A stretch of DNA of 64,000 bases from Allosalinactinospora lopnorensis. GTDB lineage: Bacteria; Actinomycetota; Actinomycetes; Streptosporangiales; Streptosporangiaceae. The notes under the pieces were generated by a model. That model was not told the origin of the DNA. It searched no databases and saw only the letters and a list, made by a program, of their open reading frames with translations. The DNA is taken from assembly GCF_000981225.1 (NCBI RefSeq), contig NZ_LAJC01000019.1, positions 18,343 to 82,342 of the forward strand. The letters are read 5' to 3'. The position numbers and the translations under genes were made by a program. This document shows positions 53,917 to 62,723 of the stretch, piece by piece (the first letter of the stretch is position 1; the number at the start of each line of letters is the position of its first letter).

Positions 53917-55221
53917 ATGAATCCGCTACCCGTATCGCTGCCTTTCACCGACCGCTCGGAGGCGGGCCGCCGCCTCGCCGAGCGGGTGCGTGCCTACGCA
54001 GTCACCGACCCCATCGTTCTCGCCCTGCCTCGCGGTGGGGTGCCCGTCGGCGCCGAACTGGCCCGCCACCTCAGGATTCCGCTGGACGTCCTCCTGGTGC
54101 GCAAGATCGGTATGCCCGGCCACCAGGAGACGGGAGTCGGCGCGATCACCGAGGACGGTCATGCCTGCTTCGACGACCGCGCCCTGGCCCGGATACGGAT
54201 GCCCCGCGAGATGCTCTCGTCGACGGTCGAGGCGGAGCGAGCCGAACTCGCCCGCCGCCTGGAGGTCTACCGGGGATCCCGAGCCGCACCGCGGCTGACC
54301 GGGCGCGACGTCATCGTCGTCGACGACGGCGTGGCGACCGGAGGGACCGCGCGGGCAGCGCTGCAGATGGTGCGGCGGCAGCGGCCGGCCCGGCTGGTGC
54401 TGGCGGTCCCGGTCGGTTCGCAGCAGGCGGTGGAGATACTGCGCCCCGAGGTGGAGGACCTCGTGGTACTGACCGTGCCGGAGAACTTCCGCGCCGTGGG
54501 GGAGTGGTACCGGGATTTCGCGCAGCTCTCCGACGGCGACGTGACGGCTATCCTCGCCGAGCTGCGCACACCGGCGGACGAGGCCGGCTCCGAGCGAGCG
54601 GTGCGGATCCGCGCGGGAGACGTCTACCTCGAAGGGGAACTCGCCACTCCCGCCGAGGTCCGGGCAGGGGTGGTGTTCGCCCTGAGCCACGGGCGGCACG
54701 ACCCGCGGCAGCGTGCCGTCGCGGCGAACCTGCGTCGGTCCGGCTACGCCACGCTCCTGTTCGACCTCCTTACCCACGACGAGTGGCGCCGCGAGAGCGA
54801 CGAAGACGCCAACGGGGTCGACACCGCCGTGCTGGACGAACGGCTGCAGGCCGCGGTGCGGTGGCTGCGCCGGGCCACGGATCTGGCGAGCGCGCCGGTG
54901 GGGCTCTTCGGCTCGGGCGCTGCGGCGCCGGCGGCGCTGATGACCGCGGCGGCCCGCCCGGAGGATATCGCGGCTCTCGTGGTGCACGGCGGGCGGATCG
55001 ATATCGCCGAGGAGAGTCTTCCCAAGGTCCGGGCCCCGGTTCTGGTACTGGTCGAGGGGACGGACTCGTTCGTCCGCGAACTCGCCGAATGGGTGCTGGG
55101 CAGACTGAGCGCCCCGTATGACATGCGGGTGATGCCGGGAGCCGAACAGCTCCTCGCCCGTTCGGAGGTATGGCACGAGGTCGGTACCGCTGCCGCCGAC
55201 TGGTTCGAGCGGTACCTGTGA
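53917..55221 (+). CDS. Phosphoribosyltransferase fused to alpha/beta-hydrolase (dienelactone-hydrolase-like)
   Basis: 434 residues from ATG 53917. The N-terminal ~215 form a type I PRT fold with ALPRGGVPVGAELARHL and the PRPP-loop DVIVVDDGVATGGTARAAL. From ~225 a hydrolase-like domain follows (GVVFALSHGRHDPRQRAVAANLRRSGYATLLFDLLTH, VGLFGSGAAAPAALMTAAA); the usual nucleophile-elbow position reads GSGAAA, so the nucleophile may be altered. The same fusion occurs in several actinomycetes near stress genes, function unproven. A bulged hairpin ends the unit. Confidence 0.82.
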   Translation: MNPLPVSLPFTDRSEAGRRLAERVRAYAVTDPIVLALPRGGVPVGAELARHLRIPLDVLLVRKIGMPGHQETGVGAITEDGHACFDDRALARIRMPREMLSSTVEAERAELARRLEVYRGSRAAPRLTGRDVIVVDDGVATGGTARAALQMVRRQRPARLVLAVPVGSQQAVEILRPEVEDLVVLTVPENFRAVGEWYRDFAQLSDGDVTAILAELRTPADEAGSERAVRIRAGDVYLEGELATPAEVRAGVVFALSHGRHDPRQRAVAANLRRSGYATLLFDLLTHDEWRRESDEDANGVDTAVLDERLQAAVRWLRRATDLASAPVGLFGSGAAAPAALMTAAARPEDIAALVVHGGRIDIAEESLPKVRAPVLVLVEGTDSFVRELAEWVLGRLSAPYDMRVMPGAEQLLARSEVWHEVGTAAADWFERYL

Positions 55222-55236
55222 GCGCGGGACACGAAA

Positions 55237-55279
55237 ACCCGCGGCGCCCTCGACGAGATCGTGTCGGGGCGCCACGGGT
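55237..55279 (+). terminator. Terminator-like hairpin after the fusion gene
   Basis: ACCCGCGGCGCCCTCGAC and its near complement on the other side (55263-55279) form a stem with one bulge and a short loop; GTGTTTGAG follows. Confidence 0.5.
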
Positions 55280-55403
55280 GTTTGAGAGGCCGGGGCCTTA
55301 AGGGGTCTGTTGCCAGGAGGCCGGTGCGGTGGTGTGTGAGGGGGCGAAGCGTCGTCGGCCACCACCGCTGAACGCCGCGATCCTGCCAGGGCGCGCGGAT
55401 GAC

Positions 55404-55703
55404 TCAGGCCGCGTTGGCGCGGCGCATACGGCGCCGGCGCTCGGAGGCTCGCTCGTCCTCATTCAGGCCACCCCACGTTCCGTACTTCTCGGGGCGTGAA
55501 ATCGCGTAGTCGAGACATTCGGTACGGACCGGGCACTGAGCACAGATCTCTTTGGCCTTGCGTTCACGAATCTCCCGCTCCGGCTGGCGCTCGCCATCGG
55601 GGCCGAAGAAAAGCACAAGGTCTTCGCCCCGGCACGCGGCGGCATCCTGCCACCCCCAGCTCGGGCGGGGGCGCAGCGCGGCCTGCCGACGTACCTGAGA
55701 CAT
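55404..55703 (-). CDS. WhiB-family iron-sulfur transcription factor
   Basis: 99 residues. The four [4Fe-4S] ligands are Cys24, Cys54, Cys57 and Cys63 (CAQC plus TEC), followed by the YGTWGGLNEDERASERRRRMRR turn and basic helix that contact sigma factor and DNA. ATG 55703 has AGAGGTGG upstream. Which WhiB subtype it is cannot be told with certainty. Such proteins act with the primary sigma factor in development or redox response. A TACTA-N6-TAGTA repeat (55718-55733) lies directly before the start. Confidence 0.92.
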   Translation of the reverse strand: MSQVRRQAALRPRPSWGWQDAAACRGEDLVLFFGPDGERQPEREIRERKAKEICAQCPVRTECLDYAISRPEKYGTWGGLNEDERASERRRRMRRANAA

Positions 55704-56195
55704 GGTTGAACCACCTCTACTAAATCACTAGTAAGCTATTGGAAAGCTGGGTCAGACAAACTCGTTTAAGCGGCGTGAGTCACCCCGCATGACGGAACGC
55801 CATGCGGTGCTTCGGTGTTCCCCGGTGTGGCTTAGACCACTGCGGCGCAGATCCGCCGAAGACGGCGGGCGCTCACGCGATCGGACGGGGAGGCGGTGAT
55901 CGCTCTCCCTGCGAGCCGGTACGTAATCATGCCATCCCCAATCCCGCTTACGCACGGGGGTGGGGAAATTACTCGCTCAACCGTTATCGAAACCTGATCC
56001 GCGCTGACCGATCCTTGGTCCCGTGTCCGATTTCGTGAGATTTCGCAAGTTTCTGGCTCCTACGACCGAGCCCGAAACATCATATGACTCTTTTCCGATC
56101 TTGCCTAGAGGTAACGCTCTGATGCCCGGATCACATTCCGGTCCAGCTTCCGGCGTGCCGCTCCGCCGGCCGCCGCCCGTTCCGCCGGAGGCGGG
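55704..56195. other. Intergenic region upstream of whiB-like gene
   Basis: 492 bp, less G+C-rich than average. TACTA (55718-55722) and TAGTA (55729-55733) form an inverted repeat just before the WhiB start and could be an operator. The rest, a convergent-divergent space to the metallo-hydrolase stop, shows no supportable gene or strong hairpin. Confidence 0.45.
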
Positions 56196-56846
56196 TCAGA
56201 GCTCGCGCTCCTCGCCCGGAAGTAGCCGGGCGTAGTCGACGTCGGGCAGGGTCACCCCGAAGTTCTTGGCGTAGACGCCGGCCCCGTTCTCGCTGAGCAG
56301 GCCGTCGTGCACCGCGATCGCGCGCTGCGGACGGACTCCGCGCACGTAGTCGATCACCTCGGAGATCTTCGACCAAGGAGCGTGCACCGGCAGCAGCAGA
56401 GTGTCGACCGGATCCTCGGGGACGGTGAGGGCGTCCCCGGGGTGGAAGACCGCCCCGCCCGGTGCCGACACCCGGAAGCCCACGTTGCCGACGACCGGAA
56501 GATCGGGGTGGATCACCGCGTGCCGCTCGCCGTAGACGTCCACGTCGAACCCGGCCATCCGCACCGAGTCGCCCTGGGCGACCTCGTGTACCCGCGCACC
56601 GAGGTCCCGGAGCTCGTCGAGCTGGGCGGCGATCCCCGAATGGGTGTGGATCTCCAGGCCGGGCCGGGCCTTCACCGCTGCGCGCAGCCGGTCCATGTCG
56701 AAATGGTCGGGATGCTCGTGGGTAATAGCGACTGCGTGGGCCCCTACCGCGGCGTCGTGCTCGCTGAACCCCCCGGGATCGATGACCAGGGTCGCGCCGT
56801 CCTGCTCCAGGCGCACGCAGGCATGTCCGAGTTTGGTGAAACGCAC
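56196..56846 (-). CDS. Metallo-beta-lactamase-fold metal-dependent hydrolase
   Basis: 216 residues of the UlaG/YtnP-like L-ascorbate-lactonase-like group: FTKLGHACVRLEQDGATLVIDPGG, the metal motif THEHPDHFD, GNVGFRVSAPGGAVFHPGD and PVHAPWSK carrying further His ligands. GTG 56846 follows GAGGATCCCGACC; upstream codons are in frame but less typical. Substrate unknown. It may be in one unit with a small frame at 56931-57158. Confidence 0.86.
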   Translation of the reverse strand: MRFTKLGHACVRLEQDGATLVIDPGGFSEHDAAVGAHAVAITHEHPDHFDMDRLRAAVKARPGLEIHTHSGIAAQLDELRDLGARVHEVAQGDSVRMAGFDVDVYGERHAVIHPDLPVVGNVGFRVSAPGGAVFHPGDALTVPEDPVDTLLLPVHAPWSKISEVIDYVRGVRPQRAIAVHDGLLSENGAGVYAKNFGVTLPDVDYARLLPGEEREL

Positions 56847-56930
56847 GGTCGGGATCCTCGGTTCGGCGGACAGGTGCGAATGCGCGACCGGGCGCCGCAC
56901 CGCCAGGCCCGGTCGTCTACGGTGCCGACA

Positions 56931-57158
56931 CTATCCGCGGTCCAGGTGATCCGACACCATCTCCTCGGCGCGTGGGGCCGCGCGTTGCCTGACCCGGCGC
57001 AGCAGCTCGCCCAGCGTGGTGGAGTCGACCGAGTCGGAGGCGGCCGTGCGTGCTGGAGAGGCGGGAGAGTTGTCGGCGGGCGCGGTTGCGTCCGCCGTGC
57101 TCGAAGCGGCTGGGGGAGGTCGCCGGGGCATCCGGGATCGCCGTGCTTCCTGTGCCAC
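56931..57158 (-). CDS. Hypothetical small protein
   Basis: 75 residues from GTG 57158 with GAGGATGG upstream. The first half is low-complexity Ala/Pro/Ser; the second half (STTLGELLRRVRQRAAPRAEEMVSDHL) reads like a helical domain and has high G+C third positions, unlike a random frame. It lies 84 nt before the metallo-hydrolase on the same strand. No family recognised; it could be spurious. Confidence 0.35.
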   Translation of the reverse strand: MAQEARRSRMPRRPPPAASSTADATAPADNSPASPARTAASDSVDSTTLGELLRRVRQRAAPRAEEMVSDHLDRG

Positions 57159-57426
57159 CCGCCACCATCCTCACCGAAGACGCTTCGCCCGTACCTTTGT
57201 CTGCCCTTCTTGGCCAGTCGCCACACCGAGGGGGGCGGGATTCTTGTTCCGGTGCCGCGCTGTCGGTGGGTGCGCGCTTTTAAGGGGTAGGAGGAAGACG
57301 GAACGGATCTTGGTGCGGGTTCGTCGTAGAAGGCCGTGGAGGAAGAGGTGGAGAGGGAAACCGAGGGTCGGCGGGGCGAGTACGACCCGGCCTTCGGACC
57401 CGGAGAAGAGAGGAAAGCGAACCGCC

Positions 57427-57834
57427 GTGGAACTGTTGCGACTCATCCTGAACGTCATCTGGCTGATCGTCGCGGGCCTGTGGCTGGCGATCGGCTACGT
57501 GGTGGCCGGGGTCATCTGCTGCGTCCTCGTCATCACCATCCCGTTCGGTATAGCGTCGTTCCGCATGGCCAACTACGCGCTGTGGCCCTTCGGGCGCGAG
57601 CTGGCGCGCAGGCAAGGGGCGAGTGGAGGTAGCACCCTGCTCAACGTGATCTGGGTGATCGTGGCCGGGTGGTGGCTGACCATCGGGCACATCGCGACGG
57701 CCGTCGGCCTCGCGGTGACCATCATCGGTATCCCACTGGCGTGGGCCTCGTTGAAGATGATCCCCGTGGCCCTGGCTCCGTTCGGCAACGAGATCGTGCA
57801 CAGTGACCGTGCACGGGACCCCTGGCGGTTCTGA
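57427..57834 (+). CDS. YccF domain-containing membrane protein
   Basis: 135 residues from GTG 57427, built from two similar halves: LRLILNVIWLIVAGLWLAIGYVVAG and LLNVIWVIVAGWWLTIGHIATAVG, each followed by the YccF phrase IPFGIASFRMANYALWPFGRE or IPLAWASLKMIPVALAPFG. About four membrane helices. Function of the family is unknown. A longer upstream frame has no start-site support. Ends 112 nt before the AI-2E transporter. Confidence 0.87.
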   Translation: MELLRLILNVIWLIVAGLWLAIGYVVAGVICCVLVITIPFGIASFRMANYALWPFGRELARRQGASGGSTLLNVIWVIVAGWWLTIGHIATAVGLAVTIIGIPLAWASLKMIPVALAPFGNEIVHSDRARDPWRF

Positions 57835-57945
57835 GGGGGCCGCGTTGCCGCCGGCCGGTGCGATACAGGGGGCACCCGCCCGGAACTAAGTAAAGAAGAC
57901 GTCGATGGCATCGGGGCTACCCGGCGCACGGATAAGGGGCCGAAG

Positions 57946-59262
57946 TTGCAGGTGAGACGACCGTGGTACTGGTCGTTCGGGAATATGTGGCAGAACGCGC
58001 GCCGCTCCGGGGCGAAACCCGCTGATTCCGCGCGGCCGGAACGGTCGGAGCCGCCCCAGGAGCGGGAGGACGAAGCCGGAGCGAACGACCTGCTCCGCCA
58101 GGCGAGCGACGTCTGCTGGCGGCTGCTGGTCGTCGGCGTGGTGGTGGGGCTCCTGCTGTGGGGCCTCATCTACATCAGGGTGGTCGTCCTGCCGGTCGTC
58201 CTCGCGATCTTCCTCACCGCGCTGCTCATGCCGTCGGCCGAATGGCTGCGGCGCAGGGGGATGGGCCGCGGCCTCTCCACGCTGATCACCATACTCGGTG
58301 CGATCGCCGTCCTGGGCGGTGTCATCACGTTGGTCGTGCAGCCCGCCATCCAGGGGTTCGAAGGGCTGGTCCAGAGCGTCGGAGAGGCCGTCGGGACCCT
58401 GCAGGCGGTGTTCATCGGACTGGGCCTGGATCCGCAGTTGCTCACCCAGGTCGTCGACGAGGCCGGAGGAGAGCTGCAGAGGCTCATGTCGGAGGACCGC
58501 GACCAGCTGGTGACCGGGGCCTGGGCCGCCGGGGCCGCGGTACTGGAGGTGCTGACCGGGCTCATCCTGGTGCTGGTGCTCACGGTGTACTTCGTGCACT
58601 CCGGCGACAGGCTCGTGGAGTGGATCCGTACGCTGTTCCCGGTGAAGTCGCGGCGCCCGCTGCTGGCCGCGGGCGAGATCGCCTACGGGGTCATGGGCCG
58701 CTACGTCCGCGGTATCGCACTGGTCGGGCTCATCGACGCGGTGGGAATCGGCATCTTCCTGATCTTCCTGATCGACTACAACCTCGCGATCCCGCTGATC
58801 GTGCTGACCTTCATCGGGGCCTTCCTTCCGGTCCTCGGGGCGTTCGTGACGGGGCTGCTGGCCGCCCTGGTCGCCTTCGTGACCGAGGGACTGGTCGTCG
58901 CGCTCGTCGTCGTCGCCGTGGTGCTGGTGGTGCAGCAACTAGAGAGCCACGTGTTCGCGCCCCGCGTCTACGGCAAGGCGCTGGAGCTGCCGTCGGCCAT
59001 CGTGCTGATGGTCATCGCCATGGGATTCGTCGTCGGCGGTGTGCCCGGCATGTTCCTGGCGACACCGGTGGCGGCCGTGCTGGCGGCGCTGCTGCGCAAC
59101 CGTCCGCTGGTCCCCTCTACGGAGAAGCGGGAAGGGGCGGCGACACCGGTGCCTCCCGCGGACAGGGAGCGCCCCGAGAACGCAGGCTCCCGCTCCGATC
59201 GGGCCGCGGTGGACAGGACCGCCGGCACGGACACGGGGGCGAGAGACGGAGACGGCAGGTAG
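57946..59262 (+). CDS. AI-2E family transporter
   Basis: 438 residues with eight hydrophobic segments in the family pattern: two N-terminal helices (LLVVGVVVGLLLWGLIYIRVVVLPVVLAIFLTALLMPSA broken by a Gly), a soluble middle region (GLGLDPQLLTQVVDEAGGEL) and six C-terminal helices ending GFVVGGVPGMFLATPVAAVL. The tail is polar. Start is uncertain: TTG 57946, GTG 57952 or ATG 57985. Despite the name, family members include ion antiporters and lipid exporters; substrate unknown. Confidence 0.85.
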   Translation: MQVRRPWYWSFGNMWQNARRSGAKPADSARPERSEPPQEREDEAGANDLLRQASDVCWRLLVVGVVVGLLLWGLIYIRVVVLPVVLAIFLTALLMPSAEWLRRRGMGRGLSTLITILGAIAVLGGVITLVVQPAIQGFEGLVQSVGEAVGTLQAVFIGLGLDPQLLTQVVDEAGGELQRLMSEDRDQLVTGAWAAGAAVLEVLTGLILVLVLTVYFVHSGDRLVEWIRTLFPVKSRRPLLAAGEIAYGVMGRYVRGIALVGLIDAVGIGIFLIFLIDYNLAIPLIVLTFIGAFLPVLGAFVTGLLAALVAFVTEGLVVALVVVAVVLVVQQLESHVFAPRVYGKALELPSAIVLMVIAMGFVVGGVPGMFLATPVAAVLAALLRNRPLVPSTEKREGAATPVPPADRERPENAGSRSDRAAVDRTAGTDTGARDGDGR

Positions 59263-59451
59263 CCGGCGGCCGGAGCGGGCGACGGAAAAGGAAAAGCGGG
59301 GATTTCCGGTACCGGTTACCCTGGGCCGGGTGCGTGTAATCCCGGATTGATTCCCGCTGCCCTGCCGCTCGCCCGCTGATGCGTTCACCTCCGGGCTGAG
59401 CCGGGACACCCGACCCCGCTGCCGCACACCCTCTTCGAGAAAGACGTCGTC

Positions 59452-61053
59452 ATGCTGATCGCCTCCGACCTTGAACTGCGTGTGGGCTCCCGGTTGCTGC
59501 TGGAGCCCGTGTCCTTCCGTGTCGCCGATGGGGACCGCATCGGACTGGTGGGCCGCAACGGCGCGGGCAAGACCACGCTGACCAAGGCGCTGGCGGGGGA
59601 AAGGGCCCCCGACTCCGGGACGGTCACCACAGGGGGCAGCATCGGCTATCTGCCGCAGGACCCCCGCACCGGCGACCTCGAGGTGATCGCGCGCAACCGG
59701 GTGCTGTCCGCCCGCGGCATCGACGACGTCCTGCACCGGATGCACGCGGCCGAGAAGGACATGGCCAGCGATGATCTCAGGAGGCGGGACAAGGGGGTAC
59801 GCAACTACGCACGGCTGGAGGAGCGGCTGCACGTGCTCGGCGGGTACGCGGCCGAGGCCGAGGCCTCCTCGATCGCCTCCAGCCTGGGGCTTGCCGAGAG
59901 TGTCCTCGACCAGCCCCTGCACACGCTCTCCGGCGGCCAGCGGCGCCGGATCGAGCTGGCGCGCATCCTGTTCAGCGGGGCGGACACGCTGCTGCTGGAC
60001 GAGCCCACCAACCACCTCGACGGGGACTCCATCGTCTGGCTGCGCGACTTCCTCAAGTCCCACCAGGGCGGGCTCATCGTCATCAGCCATGACGTCGAGC
60101 TGGTCGAGCACGTGGTGAACAAGGTGTTCTACCTGGACGCCAATCGCTGCGTCATCGACGTCTACAACATGGGCTGGCAGGCCTACCTGGCCCAGCGCGC
60201 GGCCGACGAGCGCCGGCGCAAGCGGGAGCAGGCGAACGCCGAGAAGCAGGCCGCGACCCTGCAGAAGCAGGCGGACCGGTTTCGGGCCAAGGCGACCAAG
60301 GCCAGGGCCGCCCAGCAGATGCAGAACCGCGCCGAGCGGATCCTGGATTCCGTGCAGGGGCAGCGGAAGGTCGAGCGAGTCGCCAAACTGCGCTTCCCCG
60401 ACCCCGCGCCGAGCGGGCGCACGCCTCTCGCGGCCAAAGGGCTGTCGAAGTCCTACGGGTCCCTGGAGATCTTCTCCGGTGTGGATCTGGCGATCGACCG
60501 CGGCAGCAGGGTGGTCATCCTGGGCCTCAACGGTGCCGGGAAGACGACACTGCTGCGGCTGCTGGCCGGGGAGGAGGCCCCCGACACTGGAGAAGTCGTG
60601 CCGGGGCACGGCCTGCGGCTCGGGTACTACGCACAGGAGCACGAGACGCTCGATGTCAAACGCTCCGTGCTGGAGAACATGATGAGCGCCGCGCCCGAGC
60701 TTCCCGAGGTGGAGGCCCGCCGCACCCTCGGCTCCTTCCTGTTCACCGGGGACGACGTCGACAAGCCCGCGGGCGTGCTCTCCGGTGGTGAGAAGACCCG
60801 ACTGGCGCTCGCGGCTCTCGTGGTCTCCAGCGCGAACGTGCTACTGCTGGACGAACCGACCAACAACCTCGACCCGGCCAGTCGCGAGGAGATCCTCAGC
60901 GCGCTGCGCAACTACAAAGGGGCGATCGTGCTCGTCACACACGATGAGGGGGCGGTCGAGGCGCTGCAACCGGAACGGGTCATCCTGCTGCCCGACGGCG
61001 TCGAGGACATTTGGGATATGGAGCAGTTCTCCGACCTGATCGCCCTCGCCTGA
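59452..61053 (+). CDS. ABC-F family ATPase
   Basis: 533 residues with two ABC domains and no membrane part. First: Walker A VGRNGAGKTT, LSGGQRRRIELA signature, LLLDEPTNHL. Second: LGLNGAGKTT, LSGGEKTRLALA, LLLDEPTNNL. A ~90-residue charged helical linker (QAYLAQRAADERRRKREQANAEKQ, RFRAKATKARAAQQMQNRA) separates them, the ribosome-P-site-contacting interdomain region of ABC-F proteins. ATG 59452 is clear. May be a translation factor like EttA or a ribosome-protection resistance factor; the sequence does not decide. Confidence 0.92.
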   Translation: MLIASDLELRVGSRLLLEPVSFRVADGDRIGLVGRNGAGKTTLTKALAGERAPDSGTVTTGGSIGYLPQDPRTGDLEVIARNRVLSARGIDDVLHRMHAAEKDMASDDLRRRDKGVRNYARLEERLHVLGGYAAEAEASSIASSLGLAESVLDQPLHTLSGGQRRRIELARILFSGADTLLLDEPTNHLDGDSIVWLRDFLKSHQGGLIVISHDVELVEHVVNKVFYLDANRCVIDVYNMGWQAYLAQRAADERRRKREQANAEKQAATLQKQADRFRAKATKARAAQQMQNRAERILDSVQGQRKVERVAKLRFPDPAPSGRTPLAAKGLSKSYGSLEIFSGVDLAIDRGSRVVILGLNGAGKTTLLRLLAGEEAPDTGEVVPGHGLRLGYYAQEHETLDVKRSVLENMMSAAPELPEVEARRTLGSFLFTGDDVDKPAGVLSGGEKTRLALAALVVSSANVLLLDEPTNNLDPASREEILSALRNYKGAIVLVTHDEGAVEALQPERVILLPDGVEDIWDMEQFSDLIALA

Positions 61054-61263
61054 TCTTTTGTCTTCCTCCCGGGTAAACAGGGAGACGCGTGGCGGCGGCC
61101 AAGGTTGACGGCCCTTTTCTTTCGGCCCCTTTTCTGTCCTGTCCTAAATACGGGAATGCCTTCGACGCGTCCTCATAGGACTTCCGGCGGGTAGCCAGTG
61201 GCGGTGTCATGGCTGATCATGGGCAACGATGCCGTTTCGATCACCGAGAGCAAGGAGGGACTC

Positions 61264-61470
61264 GTGGCCGAGACCCTGAGAAAGGGCACCCGTGTGACGG
61301 GAACCGAGCGTTCAGAACTCGCCAATGAGCTGAAGAAACGTTATGACGACGGCGAGAGCATCCGATCCCTGGCCGCTTCCACCGGACGCTCCTACGGGTT
61401 CGTGCACCGCCTTCTCACGGAGGCGGGGGTAACGTTGCGTGGCCGGGGCGGGGCGACGCGCCGTTCGTGA
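61264..61470 (+). CDS. Small helix-turn-helix protein
   Basis: 68 residues. GTG 61264 has the ideal AAGGAGGGACTC leader, which settles the start. The core ERSELANELKKRYDDGESIRSLAASTGRSYGFVHRLLTEAGVTLRGRGG is a compact HTH of the actinobacterial type, similar to the DNA-binding part of WhiB-associated or SCO-type small regulators. Highly conserved in filamentous actinomycetes; regulon unknown. Located after the ABC-F ATPase. Confidence 0.88.
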   Translation: MAETLRKGTRVTGTERSELANELKKRYDDGESIRSLAASTGRSYGFVHRLLTEAGVTLRGRGGATRRS

Positions 61471-61621
61471 CCTCAGCTCTTTCGACGCGGGCCGGGGCGC
61501 GTTCCCCGGACCGCCGGGCCCGAGTGGCGGAGCGGCGCCCCCGGCGGGCTAGTCTTGGCGACCGTTCAGGATGACGTCGACCGTGCCGGTTCCGCTGGCA
61601 TGGGAGAAGGCGGAGGTGAGC

Positions 61622-62437
61622 GTGGCCAACACAACGATGCCGACGGAGGACGGACTGTCGGCCGCGGGCGTGCGCCTGGAGGTCTCGGGTGCGGTCGCGA
61701 CGATCACCCTGGCCCGCCCTGAGCGTCGCAATGCCATGACGGGGCGTACGTGGACGACGTTGGCCCATGTCGGCCACGCTCTGCCGGATTCTGTCCGAAT
61801 CGTGGTGGTCAAGGGGGAAGGGGGGTCTTTCTCGTCCGGGATCGACCTCGCCATGTTCTCACCGGAGGGGGCCGAGGGTGAGAAGCCGCTCCTGAGTACT
61901 CTTGGCGACGGCTCCCTGGATCAGGCGGCGCTGGTCGAGACCATCGCCGGCTACCAGGAGGGCTTCCTGTGGCTGCGCCGGCCCGGCATCGTGTCCATCG
62001 CGGCTGTGCGCGGCCACGCGATCGGGGCCGGGTTCCAACTGGCGCTCTCCTGTGACCTGCGCATCCTCGCCGACGACGCGCGGCTGTGCATGAAAGAACC
62101 CGCGTTGGGGCTGGTTCCCGACCTCACCGGCACCAAGCCGCTGGTGGACATCGTCGGGGTGAGCCGCGCGATCGAACTGTGCCTGACCGCGCGTACGGTC
62201 TCCGCTGAGGAAGCCCGGGAACTCCGGCTCGCCGAGGCCGTGGTCGAGGGGTCCGCCCTCGACGAGACGGTGGACGACCTCGTGGCGGGACTGCTCGGCA
62301 CCCCCGCCGAGGCCGCCGCAGCGACCAAGGAACTGCTCCTGCAGGCACCGGACAACACCCTCGAAGAGCAGGCGGAAGCGGAGCGTCGGGCACAGGTCGG
62401 GCGCCTCAGCGCGCTTGCCCGGACGATGCGGGGCTGA
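61622..62437 (+). CDS. Enoyl-CoA hydratase/isomerase family protein
   Basis: 271 residues of the crotonase fold. SGIDLAMF, AVRGHAIGAGFQLALSCDLRILADDA and KEPALGLVPDLTGTKPL give the CoA site, oxyanion hole and substrate loop; the first catalytic Glu position is not conserved in the usual way, so the reaction may not be hydration. GTG 61622 with GGAGG upstream is favoured; GTG 61616 is also possible. Separate from the fad operon, so its acyl-CoA is unknown. Confidence 0.86.
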   Translation: MANTTMPTEDGLSAAGVRLEVSGAVATITLARPERRNAMTGRTWTTLAHVGHALPDSVRIVVVKGEGGSFSSGIDLAMFSPEGAEGEKPLLSTLGDGSLDQAALVETIAGYQEGFLWLRRPGIVSIAAVRGHAIGAGFQLALSCDLRILADDARLCMKEPALGLVPDLTGTKPLVDIVGVSRAIELCLTARTVSAEEARELRLAEAVVEGSALDETVDDLVAGLLGTPAEAAAATKELLLQAPDNTLEEQAEAERRAQVGRLSALARTMRG

Positions 62438-62723
62438 GGCGGCGGGGCTGGTCACCGGGCGCCCGCGCCGCTCAATGAGGCGGGGATCACCCGGCGGCGT
62501 CCGCTTCCGCGTGCCCGCCCGGAGTGGCGGTCTAGTACGCTGCACACGGCGGTCAACTCGTGCTGCGCGCATCCGGCGTGCTGGGCCGCTCGGCGCCGGG
62601 GTGAACCCAGTCGTCCCCCGTGTCGCGTTTATCCGGCGCGTTTGTGTGATTTCTTCGTCGGGCCCGTGCGGCCTCGAAGCCTTCCTCGAAACGCCGCCGA
62701 ACGATGAGGAAGGTTTACGTCAC

